From the NCBI GenBank assembly GCA_023105745.1, contig JALGQZ010000013.1, forward strand, positions 8,737,105 through 8,801,104: a stretch of DNA of 64,000 nt, read 5' to 3'. The translations under genes were made by a program, and so were the position numbers. The notes under the pieces are model-generated. The model did not search any database. It was not told where the DNA came from and saw nothing but the letters and a program-made list of their open reading frames with translations. Position 1 is the stretch's first letter. Each line of letters starts with the position of its first letter. The DNA comes from Austropuccinia psidii. Taxonomy: Eukaryota; Basidiomycota; Pucciniomycetes; Pucciniales; Sphaerophragmiaceae. Shown here in pieces: positions 42,732 through 53,130 of this stretch.

Positions 42732-43085
42732 ATACTGGACTTGATTATTTAAATTGAATCTTACTGATTTTCTTCTCTTCTTTGTTTTTGAACTATGTAA
42801 GCTGGAGGTTTTCAGAATTGGCTTCAGCTGTACTTTGCTCATTGATGGTAAGTAATTTCTATAATAAGCTAATTTTTCATTCAAAACTCTAAGTTCCTCC
42901 AATAACAACCTTATTTCTTCCAATTTTTCCTTTTCTTCTCTTGATTGGTGACTTGATGACTGACATTATTGAAATTCATCTTCATACTCAAAAATGAATT
43001 TTTCATATTGCTTCTTCAATTGCCTTTGATCCAAAATCTCTTCATCCTCCAACAATTCATCCCCATAACATCCAAACTTTGGCAT
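42720..43085 (-). pseudogene. Small Glu/Lys-rich ORF of TE-D, split by one stop
   Basis: ATG 43085 gives MPKFGCYGDELLEDEEILDQ, then EYEDEFQ and a TAA near 42970. It continues in frame with SREEKEKLEEIRLLLEELR (coiled coil) and KPILKTSSLHSSKTKKRRKSV, ending at 42720 inside a 34-bp hairpin repeat. The KKRRK cluster could be a nuclear localisation signal, and KSVRF fits the RVxF type of PP1-docking motif. If the TAA is original, the second half lacks a nearby start. Not recognised as any family. Confidence 0.5.
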
Positions 43086-43234
43086 CTTGAGTTTTTGTTA
43101 ATTTTTTTAAAGATTATGATCTTATCAATTTTTTTCTGTTTTTTTTTAAAAGGTCTTGAAATTAATGATATTGATATTAAAACTGAATAGAAATTGATAT
43201 TGAAATTCCCAAGGATTTCATCCCAAAAACTTAA

Positions 43235-43475
43235 ACCATTAGAGGTGGAATAAGAAACAGACACCCACCCCCAATTTTTTTTAATTTAAACATAGCCTTA
43301 TGATACTTTTACAGTTAAAACTCTTGCATACCCCCAAATCATAATTCATAAATTTATTTTTAATTTTTTAATTTTTTTTTTTTAATTTTTTTTTTTTTAA
43401 GTTTATATTTTTTTTAAGTTTTTTTTTAAGTTTTTTTTTTTCTTTTTTTTCTTTTTTTTCTTTTTTTTTTTTTTT
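43235..43475. other. T-rich spacer of TE-D
   Basis: Long T runs (43360-43475) and, at 43235-43310, a segment resembling 41321-41390 (GGTGGAATAAGAAACAG against GGTGGTATAAGAAATAG). This supports a segmental duplication covering the Gag C-terminal domain and what follows it. Confidence 0.55.
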
Positions 43476-43793
43476 TTACATGTGCAGAAAAATATATTCA
43501 ATGCATGAAACCCATTTTACTTTTTCTTTTTTCTGAAGAATTCTATTCACACATATATCCTTGGCTATTTCTCCCAGTATTTTCCTTCCTTTCTTCCTTT
43601 CTTCTAGGGTATTACCTTTCCAATTTCTTATGAATCCTTCTTCTTTGTGTATAAAGAGGTATCCATACTCTTCCCAGGAAAAATTTCCACCAAGAAGCTC
43701 CATATTATGCAAATTGAAGTCTTCTTGTGGCCAAATTCTACCATCATAAAGAGCCTTCCTTGTTTGTTCATCAAAGGAAAAAACTTCCTCCCA
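43476..43793 (-). pseudogene. In-frame extension beyond the TE-D Gag stop codon
   Basis: After TAG at 43796-43794 the frame stays open 105 codons (WEEVFSFDEQTRKALYDGR, then GNFSWEEYGYLFIHKEEGF). It stays similar to the 242-codon ORF, which reads YWNEILYMDSD at the equivalent place. Either a recent nonsense mutation or a read-through stop. Confidence 0.65.
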
Positions 43794-46700
43794 CTACTGG
43801 TTTTCCAAATTACCCTTAATTCCTTCCTCATTCAAGAGCTCCATGAAGTCTAATTTTGAAAGGTCATATCCTGGAAGATTCTTCAACCATTTTCCACCTT
43901 TTATTCTTGATGGACCCTCAAAGTATATATCTTTGAATTCAATGTAGGGAAGAATTATGAAATCTGGCTCTTCTTCTGGTGTTGGAAGTTGCCAGTAAGA
44001 CATTTCATCATAATACTTCAAGAAACTTTCTTCATCCAAGTCCATTTCCTTGTCTTTATCAGTTCTCCATGGGCTTCTTGGGTTTAAATCACATGGCAGA
44101 ATAGTGTTCATGAGATCCTTTTGCAACGGTGAGACTTCAGCTTCTATCAAATTTGCTTCTGGCTTTGAATAAGAAGATAATCTTGGTTTAATTTCTTTTA
44201 AAGAGTCATGATTGTTGTAGGTCTCCCAAAGATTTTCATAATCATGGGAGTGCTTTATTTTCTTCTTTGAAGGAGCTTGAGAAATTTCATGTATTTGGAA
44301 TTCATCAGTTTGATTATATTCCTCTTTATTGTATTCCTTCATAAATTCTTCATCTTTGAAACAGTCATTAATTTTATTTCTAAGATCTTCCAATGAGTCT
44401 TCACAGTATTTATCACTTTTCATTTCTGGCTTCATTTTAATTTCCATATCTTGTGGGTATTTTTGCTTGGAAAATATGTCAAACAGATTCTTTCTACTAT
44501 GTATTGGTGGTCCTTCTATTATTTCTGAGCCATTAACCAAAACCTGATATAACATACCATTGGTGTCAATTGGTGTATAGCTAATTTTATTTTCCTTTTT
44601 CTCTGCTTCATTGACTTCTTCCATATAGCAATTTGATTTTTCATCTTGTTTCCATATATAACTTTTATTGTTTTCAGGTTCATCATCAATTTTCCAGAAG
44701 TCAGGGCATGGGCTTAAGCTTAGGTTGTTTACTTGAGGGTTTTTACTTTTGACATAATCTTCATATTCACTTGAAGGTGGTAGATTTCTGTTGATCCATT
44801 CCTCCCACTTTTTGGGATCAAATGTAGCCCATTGCTTGTTTTCTTTTATTGCCTTGTCTAAGTACCAGGCTAATGACTTTGGTTCTTCTGATTTTATTTG
44901 GTTTGATAGTGCTTCTGTTGATGGTCCCTGTTCTGGCTCTTGCGTTTCTACCTGTTGGTCTCCTTCCACTTCCTCCTGAGGTTCATTCTCTATTCCCCTA
45001 TCCATTATGGATAATCTTTCATCTAAATTACATTCCATAGACTTTATCTTTTGATAATCTTTGTTTTTTGTTGATCTGAAAATACTTTTTATTTTTGCTT
45101 TAGATTTATCTTCAGCTTCTTTTGATTTTACTTTGCTAAACCAATCCTTTATTTTTCCCATTGAACAAAGCTCCATTCCTCTTGGTGGTCCTGTTTGCCA
45201 TCCTAACATATGGGGTTTGCATATTGGCATACATAATCTTCTACCATCTGCTTCTTGATAGCTAAATATTTCACCTTGTTTCTGTGAAAAGTCCAATCTA
45301 ATGTTATTGTCTGCCAAGAAGGGCCTTCCAAGGACTGTATGTACTGCTCCCTTGGCAATGAAGAAATGAATTTCTTTTTCTTCTCCAGAAGGCAAAAGTA
45401 CTTGTGTGAATTCAGCCAATCCAATTAATGATGTTGTATGTCCTCCAATTCCTCTTAAATTCATGTTGAGCTTTCTGTTTGGAAGAGAGGCTTTTATTGC
45501 TGCATCTTCAGTGATTATGTTGAGCTCTGATCCTGTATCTACCAGTGCCATTACTGGATATTCTTCTTTTCCAACAAATACTTGCATAAACCCAAGTGGA
45601 CAGGCATAATGAAGTCTTGGTTTTTCAAAGTCTTTAATTTTTATAGAAATAACATCTTCTTTAATGTCCAAAGTGTTAACTGATTTCATAGCTTCCTTTT
45701 CTTGAAGAGAAATCCCTTGCAGCCTGTGAATGAAGGTTGGGGAAACTGATAATATTTCTTCCAAGGTTAAGTTAATTTTCTGTTCCAATATTTTCTTTAT
45801 CACATTTTCAATTGCTAATTTTGGTTTTAATTCTTTCTTTTCAGTTTTGTGGTGAACCATCCTTTTATTTAACTTGTCACTTTCCTCCTCAAAACTCTCT
45901 TTTTCTTTACTTTCAGTTCCTTCAAATGTTTCATCTCTTTTTGTATGTTTATCTTTATATTTGGTTGGTACAATCATCTTCATCTCTTCTTCAGCCTCAT
46001 CCTCATGATAGGTTCCTGGTAGTATAGGCTTTTTACTTTGAGAATCTTCTCTATTTTGGCTTTCTTGCTTAGCTAATCTTTGCTTTGTCTGTCTGAGAGT
46101 TGCATGTGTTTCCAACATCTCAGTGGGTGAAGATACTGTTGGTGGTTCCCAATTACCCCAGTCTTCTACTTGAGCAATTGAAACTTCTTTTTCTTCCTTT
46201 TTCAGCTCAACTATCTTTTGATCTTCTGGTCTTGATAGAGGCTTTTCCTTTTCAATTATCTTGTTTGAAATTACTTTTTGTTCCTTATCAAATTCCCTGA
46301 CTAAATCCTTTGGAGATTTGGTTCCTTCTGAGGGTACTCTTTGGAAATTAGGGTAAAGGAAATTTAATCCTTGCCTACTGACAATTCTTTTTTCCATATC
46401 TTCTGCCAGGTAGCTGCATCTTGTCAATGAATGACCATTTTCAAAAAAGTAATAGCACTTTAAGGGTGGTCTTGGATATAGTTGTGCTGGAACATAAGGT
46501 TGATAATTTTCAGGTGAAGGTGCCTGAGTATTTCTTGGTCTGAATGGTTGTGTATTTGGTGCTAAACCTGATCCTTGTGTATTTGGTTTATCCTTCCAGG
46601 CCTTCTTTGGTGGATTAACAGCCTCTGATAGTTCTTTCAGCTGGTCCAAAAAATCCTTCATTGGGTTCACTTCTTTTGGGGCTTCATTGACATGAGCCTC

Positions 46701-47825
46701 TTGAGCTGGTGGATTCTTTATTTTCTTTGTAATATCTTTCATTTGCTTGATAACCTCCTCCCAGCTTTCATCTTCAAATCTGGTTTTATTTTTGCTTTTG
46801 ATTTCATCTGACTTTGATAACTGTGGTTTCCCTTTGATAACTACTGCTGCCTCCAATTCTGCCTCAATATAATTTCTGAGGATATCCATCTCAGGTAAGA
46901 TATATCCTCCATCTCTTGCTTGAACCATGGTTCTGTCTTTGATCATTTCTTTAGTAACACTGCTTCTAATTTCTGGTGATAAGGAATCAAAGACATCTTC
47001 ATGATAATCATTTTCCTTTTTGATATACCCATACTTCAGCACATATTTTGAAATTATTTCATATTCCCCAATAAACTTTCTGTATTGGGACAAACTTTTG
47101 ACTCCTCCCTCCTGTTGAGTTTGATTAAATAGTCTTGTTAATGAATCTTTCCTGTGTCTTCTTTCTGGTTCTACCTTTCCCCATTTACTGATCATTTCCT
47201 TTTTCAATTGATCCCAATCCTCCATTTCATATCCTGGCATTCCTTCAATTTCATATCTGATATCCTTATCTTCACTCCAGAATGCTATTTGCATGGCCAA
47301 ATCCCTTTCATTGGCTCCTTCAATTGATGCTATCCTTTCAGCTCTCTTGATAAAATCCTCAACATCACTTCCATCAAAGTTGAGGTTATAATCTTTTGCC
47401 TTTATTTTAACAATCTTTCTTGTAGGTATTGTAACTATTTCAGGTTGCTGAGTTGGTGTTGTAATATGTACCCTTTTTGCAAATCTTGCAGCTCTTGGCA
47501 ATGTTCCTGGTGTGGATGTTGCAAATGTCTTTGGGGTTGGTGATGGTGATGGTTCCTGGGGTCTGAGCATTCTTTCAATAGTTGCATCCCCAGTAGTTTC
47601 AGGTGAGAATTGACTTGATTTTGTCTTCTTTCCATGTCTTCTTGCAGCTCTTTGCATAGCCTTCTGTAATTCTAACCTTTTCTTCTGAAATTCTTCATCA
47701 TTTTCTAAATAAGAAAAATACTCTTCTTCACTTTCTTCCTGACCTAATTCCTCAATTCTGGACTGCTCTTTTTCCAATTCCTCCTCCAAGGTTAGAGCCT
47801 TCTTTGAGGATGATGATTCCTCCAT
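43794..47825 (-). CDS. TE-D Gag-protease (1343 aa)
   Basis: ATG 47825 (MEESSSSKKALTLEEELEKE). Acidic N-terminus; capsid at about residues 150-330 (NFDGSDVEDFIKRAERIAS, ISKWGKVEPERRHRKDSL); Pro-rich linker. The zinc knuckle near 458 reads CYYFFENGHSLTRC, where the second Cys of CX2CX4HX4C is Phe. A long Glu/Lys-rich segment follows. Retropepsin near 755-830 has MALVDTGSELNIITEDAAI and VLGRPFL. Then a ~480-residue acidic C-terminal region without known domain, ending in the module shared with the 242-codon ORF. Much longer than usual Gypsy Gag. Stop TAG at 43794-43796. Pol is not in frame and lies 9 kb downstream. Confidence 0.92.
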   Translation of the reverse strand: MEESSSSKKALTLEEELEKEQSRIEELGQEESEEEYFSYLENDEEFQKKRLELQKAMQRAARRHGKKTKSSQFSPETTGDATIERMLRPQEPSPSPTPKTFATSTPGTLPRAARFAKRVHITTPTQQPEIVTIPTRKIVKIKAKDYNLNFDGSDVEDFIKRAERIASIEGANERDLAMQIAFWSEDKDIRYEIEGMPGYEMEDWDQLKKEMISKWGKVEPERRHRKDSLTRLFNQTQQEGGVKSLSQYRKFIGEYEIISKYVLKYGYIKKENDYHEDVFDSLSPEIRSSVTKEMIKDRTMVQARDGGYILPEMDILRNYIEAELEAAVVIKGKPQLSKSDEIKSKNKTRFEDESWEEVIKQMKDITKKIKNPPAQEAHVNEAPKEVNPMKDFLDQLKELSEAVNPPKKAWKDKPNTQGSGLAPNTQPFRPRNTQAPSPENYQPYVPAQLYPRPPLKCYYFFENGHSLTRCSYLAEDMEKRIVSRQGLNFLYPNFQRVPSEGTKSPKDLVREFDKEQKVISNKIIEKEKPLSRPEDQKIVELKKEEKEVSIAQVEDWGNWEPPTVSSPTEMLETHATLRQTKQRLAKQESQNREDSQSKKPILPGTYHEDEAEEEMKMIVPTKYKDKHTKRDETFEGTESKEKESFEEESDKLNKRMVHHKTEKKELKPKLAIENVIKKILEQKINLTLEEILSVSPTFIHRLQGISLQEKEAMKSVNTLDIKEDVISIKIKDFEKPRLHYACPLGFMQVFVGKEEYPVMALVDTGSELNIITEDAAIKASLPNRKLNMNLRGIGGHTTSLIGLAEFTQVLLPSGEEKEIHFFIAKGAVHTVLGRPFLADNNIRLDFSQKQGEIFSYQEADGRRLCMPICKPHMLGWQTGPPRGMELCSMGKIKDWFSKVKSKEAEDKSKAKIKSIFRSTKNKDYQKIKSMECNLDERLSIMDRGIENEPQEEVEGDQQVETQEPEQGPSTEALSNQIKSEEPKSLAWYLDKAIKENKQWATFDPKKWEEWINRNLPPSSEYEDYVKSKNPQVNNLSLSPCPDFWKIDDEPENNKSYIWKQDEKSNCYMEEVNEAEKKENKISYTPIDTNGMLYQVLVNGSEIIEGPPIHSRKNLFDIFSKQKYPQDMEIKMKPEMKSDKYCEDSLEDLRNKINDCFKDEEFMKEYNKEEYNQTDEFQIHEISQAPSKKKIKHSHDYENLWETYNNHDSLKEIKPRLSSYSKPEANLIEAEVSPLQKDLMNTILPCDLNPRSPWRTDKDKEMDLDEESFLKYYDEMSYWQLPTPEEEPDFIILPYIEFKDIYFEGPSRIKGGKWLKNLPGYDLSKLDFMELLNEEGIKGNLENQ

Positions 47826-47966
47826 GATAATTGTGATCTAAAAAATGATTTTATTTTATAATTTTCTTTTTGATTGATTATTTTTGATTATTTTTGATTT
47901 TTAAGATTGATAATGTGATCTTATTAATGATACTTGAGATTTGAAAGCCACTGTTGGGACACCAGA
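47826..47966 (-). promoter_or_regulatory. TE-D leader and primer binding site
   Basis: Primer site 47947-47964, minus strand TGGTGTCCCAACAGTGGC, two bases from the LTR. It would match a tRNA ending GCCACTGTTGGGACACCA, unlike that of TE-A and TE-B. The leader is short and A-rich. No strong splice donor seen. Confidence 0.65.
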
Positions 47967-49918
47967 TGTGGGAACTCCTTTTGTTGTGGGATAAATAATA
48001 GGCAGTACCTTGAGGGGGAAATTATTGGTGAGTCTGTTTTGAATTTCAGAACTAGCCAATAACCATGGGTGCTAAGGTGTATTAGCTGCCCCTCTAAATA
48101 TACTGAAAAAGATACCCTTTTTGATGAGATCACAAATCAATTATTTAGTTTTGTGGCTTTTCAATTAGAGAATTTTCTTCAGCAGTCTCTATCAGTCTGT
48201 CAATAAAAGATCACTATGATAATACTGGTAATAGTTAATATTATTTTTTTAATAATTTAGGTTTGCTTAACTTTCTTGTTATTGATTATAATTCTTTTTT
48301 ATTAATTCTTCTAGTATTCCTTCTTTCAATACCTGATATATTTTGAATAATATTGTTTAAGATCACTATTGATATGAATAATCTTGATAGCTAGCTAATA
48401 CTTTTAAAGGTGATTTAATAATACTATCAATATAGCTATATTAATTTAAGGGTAAGATAATTCTTTAAGGGTGGTTTTGTTTAATATAAGGGTAAGATAT
48501 AAATGATATAATAGTAATATAGTACTATTAGGATCAATATAAATATAATCCAATATACCTAAAGGGCTTATGATATAAGGTATAAGGGTAAGATGATATC
48601 CCTTCTATAAATAAGGGTTATTGATAAATTAGATAAGATCACTAATGATAATATCTTCAAACACTACTTCAACACTACTACTATAATGGTAAGACTATTA
48701 AATAATATTAAGCTCTTTCATTAATATTATAAATATCTTTCATTAATTAATCATCAATAATACTATAAGATACTGAGCCTTTCTACTGATCTTTTTCAAT
48801 ATAAATACTAGATTATCCTACTAGAGAAGGGATGGATTGATCCTCAAGATTATTGTCTGAATCAGAAGCATGGGGGGAAAAACAGGGAGAGAGGCCCTTT
48901 ATTTATACCTTTTGGGCCCTCCATAGAGCCTTCCAAAAACAAGGGACTTAGAAAAAATTCCACCTTGAGACATTTTTGCTGGTGGGTAAAGTAAAAATGG
49001 TGTCATTTGATCAAGATATTGCACCATATGTTTGGTTGATTGCACCATTCTGAACCTTATTATTGTCAGTGCACAGCCTTGAGACATTTTTGCTAGTGGT
49101 TAAATTTGGAATGGTGTCATTTGTTCAGGATATTGCACCATATGTTTGGTTGATTGCACCATACTTTTTGAATTATACTTATATTTTAACTAAACTTTAT
49201 TCTTATTATGCACAGCCTTGAGACAATTTTGCTAGTGGTTAAACTTGGAATGGTGTCATTTGATACAGATATTGCACCATATGTTTGGTTGATTGCACCA
49301 TTTTAAATAACTGTATTCTTATCTCTACTAACCTTATTTTTCTTCTTCACAGCCTTGATCTGTATTTAGTTGAGTATTTCTCTATGTAAAATTTAATTTG
49401 TAAATAATACCTGTAATGTTTGGTTATGGGAGTTTAAGTGGGGATTGAGTAATGTAACACTATTTTAACTTATATGTAAGTGTTTCTTTTATGTCAAGAC
49501 ATGTAACACATGATGTTGTAAGAGTAATGGTATCACTTATGTAATATTACACATGTTTATTCATATGGAATATTTAGACAAGCTGCATTATCTTTAAGCA
49601 TATTCTTGTACCTAGTATGGAGTGTATATTATCATTTCTCTTCTTTAATCCATGATATCTAGAAAATTATTGACATTATGGGGTTGAGGCAATAGGTGAC
49701 TATAGGTAAAATTTGATGTAGATTCCAGTGGAATACTTATTTTTGTTATTTTAATATAATTATCTTCCTTTTTCTTGAATTTTTTTTTCTTTACTTTTAT
49801 CTTTCACTTTTTATTTTTATTTTCTTTATATATATATATATTGTTATTATTATTGATCAAAGTTTTAGCTTTGAAATTGTGGATTTGAACCTTGGAAGAA
49901 CTGGTATGGAATACCACA
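47967..49918 (-). repeat. TE-D 5' LTR
   Basis: 1952 bp, same three tandem units near 48964, 49078 and 49217-49353. Promoter for the genomic RNA presumed. Confidence 0.95.
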
Positions 49919-50833
49919 ACGTCAGGAGGTATTTGTGGAGTAGGAAAGATGGGCCTTTTGGGAAATAGTTTCCAGTATCTGAGGCACCTACTCCTGATTG
50001 AACTTCAGGATTTTCTCAATGTGAGTGGCTTTCATATCTTGATTGAAATTGGTAGTGATATTCTTTATGTAGTGACTGGTTCTAGGCAGAGGGATGTGGC
50101 CAGGTGGACTAATGTTAGAGGGCCAATTCCAATTGCCGGTAGGCCCATATTTTCCAGCTCAGAAGTCCCCATCTCCAGGATCAATACTGAAGGGGTACTG
50201 AAGAAGATAAGAAGGATTGCTTATTCCCCAACTAATCCAGATGCTGAAGGAAGTGATGAGCTGGATGGTGAAGAAGTTGAAGTTGTTCCTCATTTGGTTG
50301 GCCATCCATCCAGCAATTCCTCTGCTCAGCCTCTTGCCAATAAATTCCATAGACAAGTTACACCCAGCACTACCAGAACCTTCCAACCAGTGCTTGCTTC
50401 CATTCCTACTACCATTCCTCCTCCTTCACCACGTACTTCCCATGCCAGGCCTGCCTTGAATCCAGCAGTAAGACCATCACCAGCCCAGCAATCCAGAAAC
50501 TCACCCATAACCACCTCCAGTCAACTCCAACCTGTGGCCAGCTCCAGTAGAAGAAGGGATGGTTTTTCCCCTTTGCCCTTTCCTGCCGCTCAAGTTTTTC
50601 AAAGAAGAAATTGTTGGCCTATCCAAGTTGCCAGAGAATATTCCAATGCGGCAAGTGAAAAAAAAGATGCTTTTGCCAGATAATTCAGGTGGGTTGATAG
50701 AAATAGCAGAGAGGTGATCATGTATGCTAATGATAGAATGATTCCGGGTACTGCTTCTGAAGTGATGGCTGCAAAATTTTCCTGGTATGAAGATGAATTG
50801 TCAAATTATTTCCAGAGAACGTTTGATGTTTAG
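49919..50833 (+). pseudogene. 3' part of the gene split by TE-D
   Basis: Resumes the 29377 frame (TSGGICGVGKMGLLGN) after one ACGT copy. It passes through LQDFLNVSGFHILIEIG, VPISRINTEGVLKKIRRIA, an acidic EGSDELDGEEVEVV stretch and a Pro/Ser-rich low-complexity region. A TAA at 50681-50683 interrupts it (DAFAR-stop-FRWVDRNSREV). The same frame stays open to the natural-looking stop at 50831-50833 (YEDELSNYFQRTFDV). About 355 residues in all. No catalytic motif. I recall a large family of similar proteins in Austropuccinia, so this may itself be a repeat. Confidence 0.65.
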
Positions 50834-51564
50834 ATAGAGATAACTAGTTTCCTTGTCCTTTTTTGTGTTTGGTTCGACTTCTATCCCCACTCTTATAAAT
50901 ACTAAAAAATAAAAAAATAATGGAACCTCCCAATACATGATTTGGGGAGGGGATGCTGCTGCTTTAAAGAAGTAAAAGTAACAAAATTATACAAGTAAAG
51001 AAAGAAATAAATAAAAAGAAATAAGAGAAAAGAGAGTAAAGAAAAGGAAATAAAGGAAACTCCTGATGGCTGGTCCCTCTTGTAGTGAGTTTCTTGATTC
51101 TGGCCGAGAAGTGTTGGAAAAATGAAAACCAAGCATTTGATGCTCACAGAGTGGCCAAGGTAATGTTTTAAAAGAAGTAGAACCCTCAGGGATGCATACC
51201 AGGAGATGGAACTTACTTTCATAACTTCCACTCCCCACCAAGCACCATAAAACTGAAACAAATTGCCATAATTGACTTGAAGTAATGAATGTCTTGAATT
51301 ATAATGGTGGGAATCAATTGAATTAATAAAAAAAAGAAAGAAAAGAAAAAGAAAGAAAGAAACAATTGGCTATATCTTGATAAGGTCCAAATCGGTGGGT
51401 ATTGATGTGGTATGCTTCCTGAGCTTGTCCAAAGAATTGACAAGTGCTCACAAAGTGGCCAAGGTGATGCTTACAACAACATTTGGGTATAAAACCCCCT
51501 TAAAGGTGCATGCCAGGAGAGGAACTTACTTTCATAACTTCTTCTCCCCACCAAGCACCATAAA
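50834..51564. repeat. Non-coding stretch with a diverged direct duplication
   Basis: 51132-51252 and 51450-51560 are diverged copies (GAACTTACTTTCATAACTTC, then CCCCACCAAGCACCATAAA), about 318 bp apart. The second directly follows the end of TE-C pol. 50834-51130 shows nothing beyond AT-rich simple sequence. Confidence 0.65.
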
Positions 51565-53130
51565 TCAAACTCTTGAGGTATTTGGACCAGGCTTGTCTGG
51601 ATACAATGAATGGAGATCCTTGACAAGGTCTGGTGAGTTGGTAAGGTTGGAAGCTGGTTCCCAAGTGGTTCTTTCTGGGTCTTCACTGAATCCTTTCCAC
51701 TCTAAAAGATACCATAATTTACCTCTTTTGAGTTTTGAGTCCAGAACCTGAGCCACTTCCCATTCTTCCTGCTCCTCCACTAAGACGGGTGGTGGTGGCA
51801 ATTGATGTTGATTTGGGATAGTTGATTTCTTGACTGGTTCTAATAAGGACACATGAAAGACAGGGTGAACTGACTTCCATTTCTGAGGCAACTTGAGGTG
51901 ATATGCATGGCTTCCAATCTTCTTCACAACTTCAAAGGGTCACAACCATCTTTCTGATAATTTCTTGATGGGTCTTGTTGTCTTGATTTTCTTGGAAGAT
52001 AGCCATACTTTGTCCCCAGGTTGGAAATCACGTGTAATTGCTCTATTTCTATCTGCATACTTCTTGAATCTCCTTATTGCTGACTCTAATTCTTTGACAA
52101 CTTGCTGTACTGATTGGAGTTTTGTTGATAACTTTCCAGAAGGTGATTCTTGAGAAATATGGATTGAGTCAAATCTGTGATTTCTTCCATAAATGGTTAA
52201 AAAAAGTGAATGCTTTGTTGATGAATGTTCTGCATTATTATAGGCAAATTCGGCCAGAGGGAGCCAGGTGTACCAGTCATCTTGATGATAGCTGACATAC
52301 ATCCGAAGATACTGTTCTAGAATATGATCTACCCTCTCTGTCTGTCCATCTGTTTCAGGATGGAAAGCAGTTGAAAGATCTCTTGATATCTTGAGCTGCT
52401 GACACAATTGAGTCCAAAGTGATGAAACAAATAAAGATCCTCTATCACTAATAATACTGACTAGAAGGCCATGCTTGGAAAATACATGACTAATAAAGAT
52501 TTGAGCTACGTCCAGGGCAGTGATTGTTCCATAAGTTGGAATGAAGATTGCCATTTTTGAAAATCTGTCCCCAAATACTAAAATTGAATCAAAGTTGTTT
52601 GACAATGGTAATTGAGTGATAAACTCCATTGAAAATGAATTCCAAGGACCAGATGGAATTGAAAGAGGATAGAGTAATCCAAACTTCTTGTGATTAATGT
52701 TCTTGTTTCTTGAACATTGCTGACATGAGGACACATAGTCCTTGATAAATTGATTCATGCCAGCCCAATAAAAATCCCTCTTGATAAGCTTGAGGGTCTT
52801 CTCCTTGCCAGGATGGCAAGCCAATGGTGAGTCATGACGCTTTTGGAGAATATTGAGTTGAAGTTCTTCCTTTCTTGGGATGACAACTCTATCTTTTAAT
52901 AATAACAACTTGGCTTGAGGTTCAAGAGAATAATCTGGAATTGATTCACCTCTTGCTAGTTTCTTAAGTATTTCTTTATAGTCTTTGTCTTGCCATACTT
53001 CTTTTTGAATCTTGTCAACTAAATCTGAAAATACTTCCACTTTGATTGAGAAGAATATTGACTCTTGAATTCCATCTTGCTTGATTATTTGATGAAAGTT
53101 TTGAGGATTCTTGCTGATGAAGTCCACCCC
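51565..53130 (-). pseudogene. TE-C integrase with chromodomain
   Basis: Starts just after the solo LTR (DFISKNPQNFHQIIKQDGI). Integrase zinc finger HDSPLACHPGKEKT...CQQCSRN. Core: first acid in SFSMEFITQLP is Glu (GAG) where Asp is expected, second in IISDRGSLF, Glu in ETDGQTERVD. The C-terminal part has VWLSSKKIKTTRP and, after a TGA at 51940-51942, HAYHLKLPQKWKSVHPVFHV. A chromodomain follows (EEWEVAQVLDSKLKRGKLWY, then WKGFSEDPERTTWEP), and the ORF ends at 51565. The chromodomain identifies a chromovirus, a group that targets chromatin marks. Confidence 0.92.

Larger units (their letters stand above)
29540..49918 (-). mobile_element. TE-D, giant 20.4-kb Gypsy-type LTR retrotransposon
   Basis: LTRs 29540-31489 and 47967-49918 (1950 and 1952 bp, near-identical, TGTGG...CCACA) bound a 16.5-kb interior. 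ACGT is repeated at both edges (29536-29539, 49919-49922). Order from the 5' end: primer site, Gag-protease ORF, small ORFs, 242-codon ORF, about 7 kb of AT-rich DNA with hairpins, Pol ORF, polypurine tract. Twice the usual Gypsy length. Of the elements here, the one closest to functional. Confidence 0.95.

Noticed and set aside
51132..51564. TE-C 3' LTR next to the end of its pol
   Set aside because: The duplicated segment has no matching copy at the 5' side of TE-C; the 2350/59198 pair fits better.
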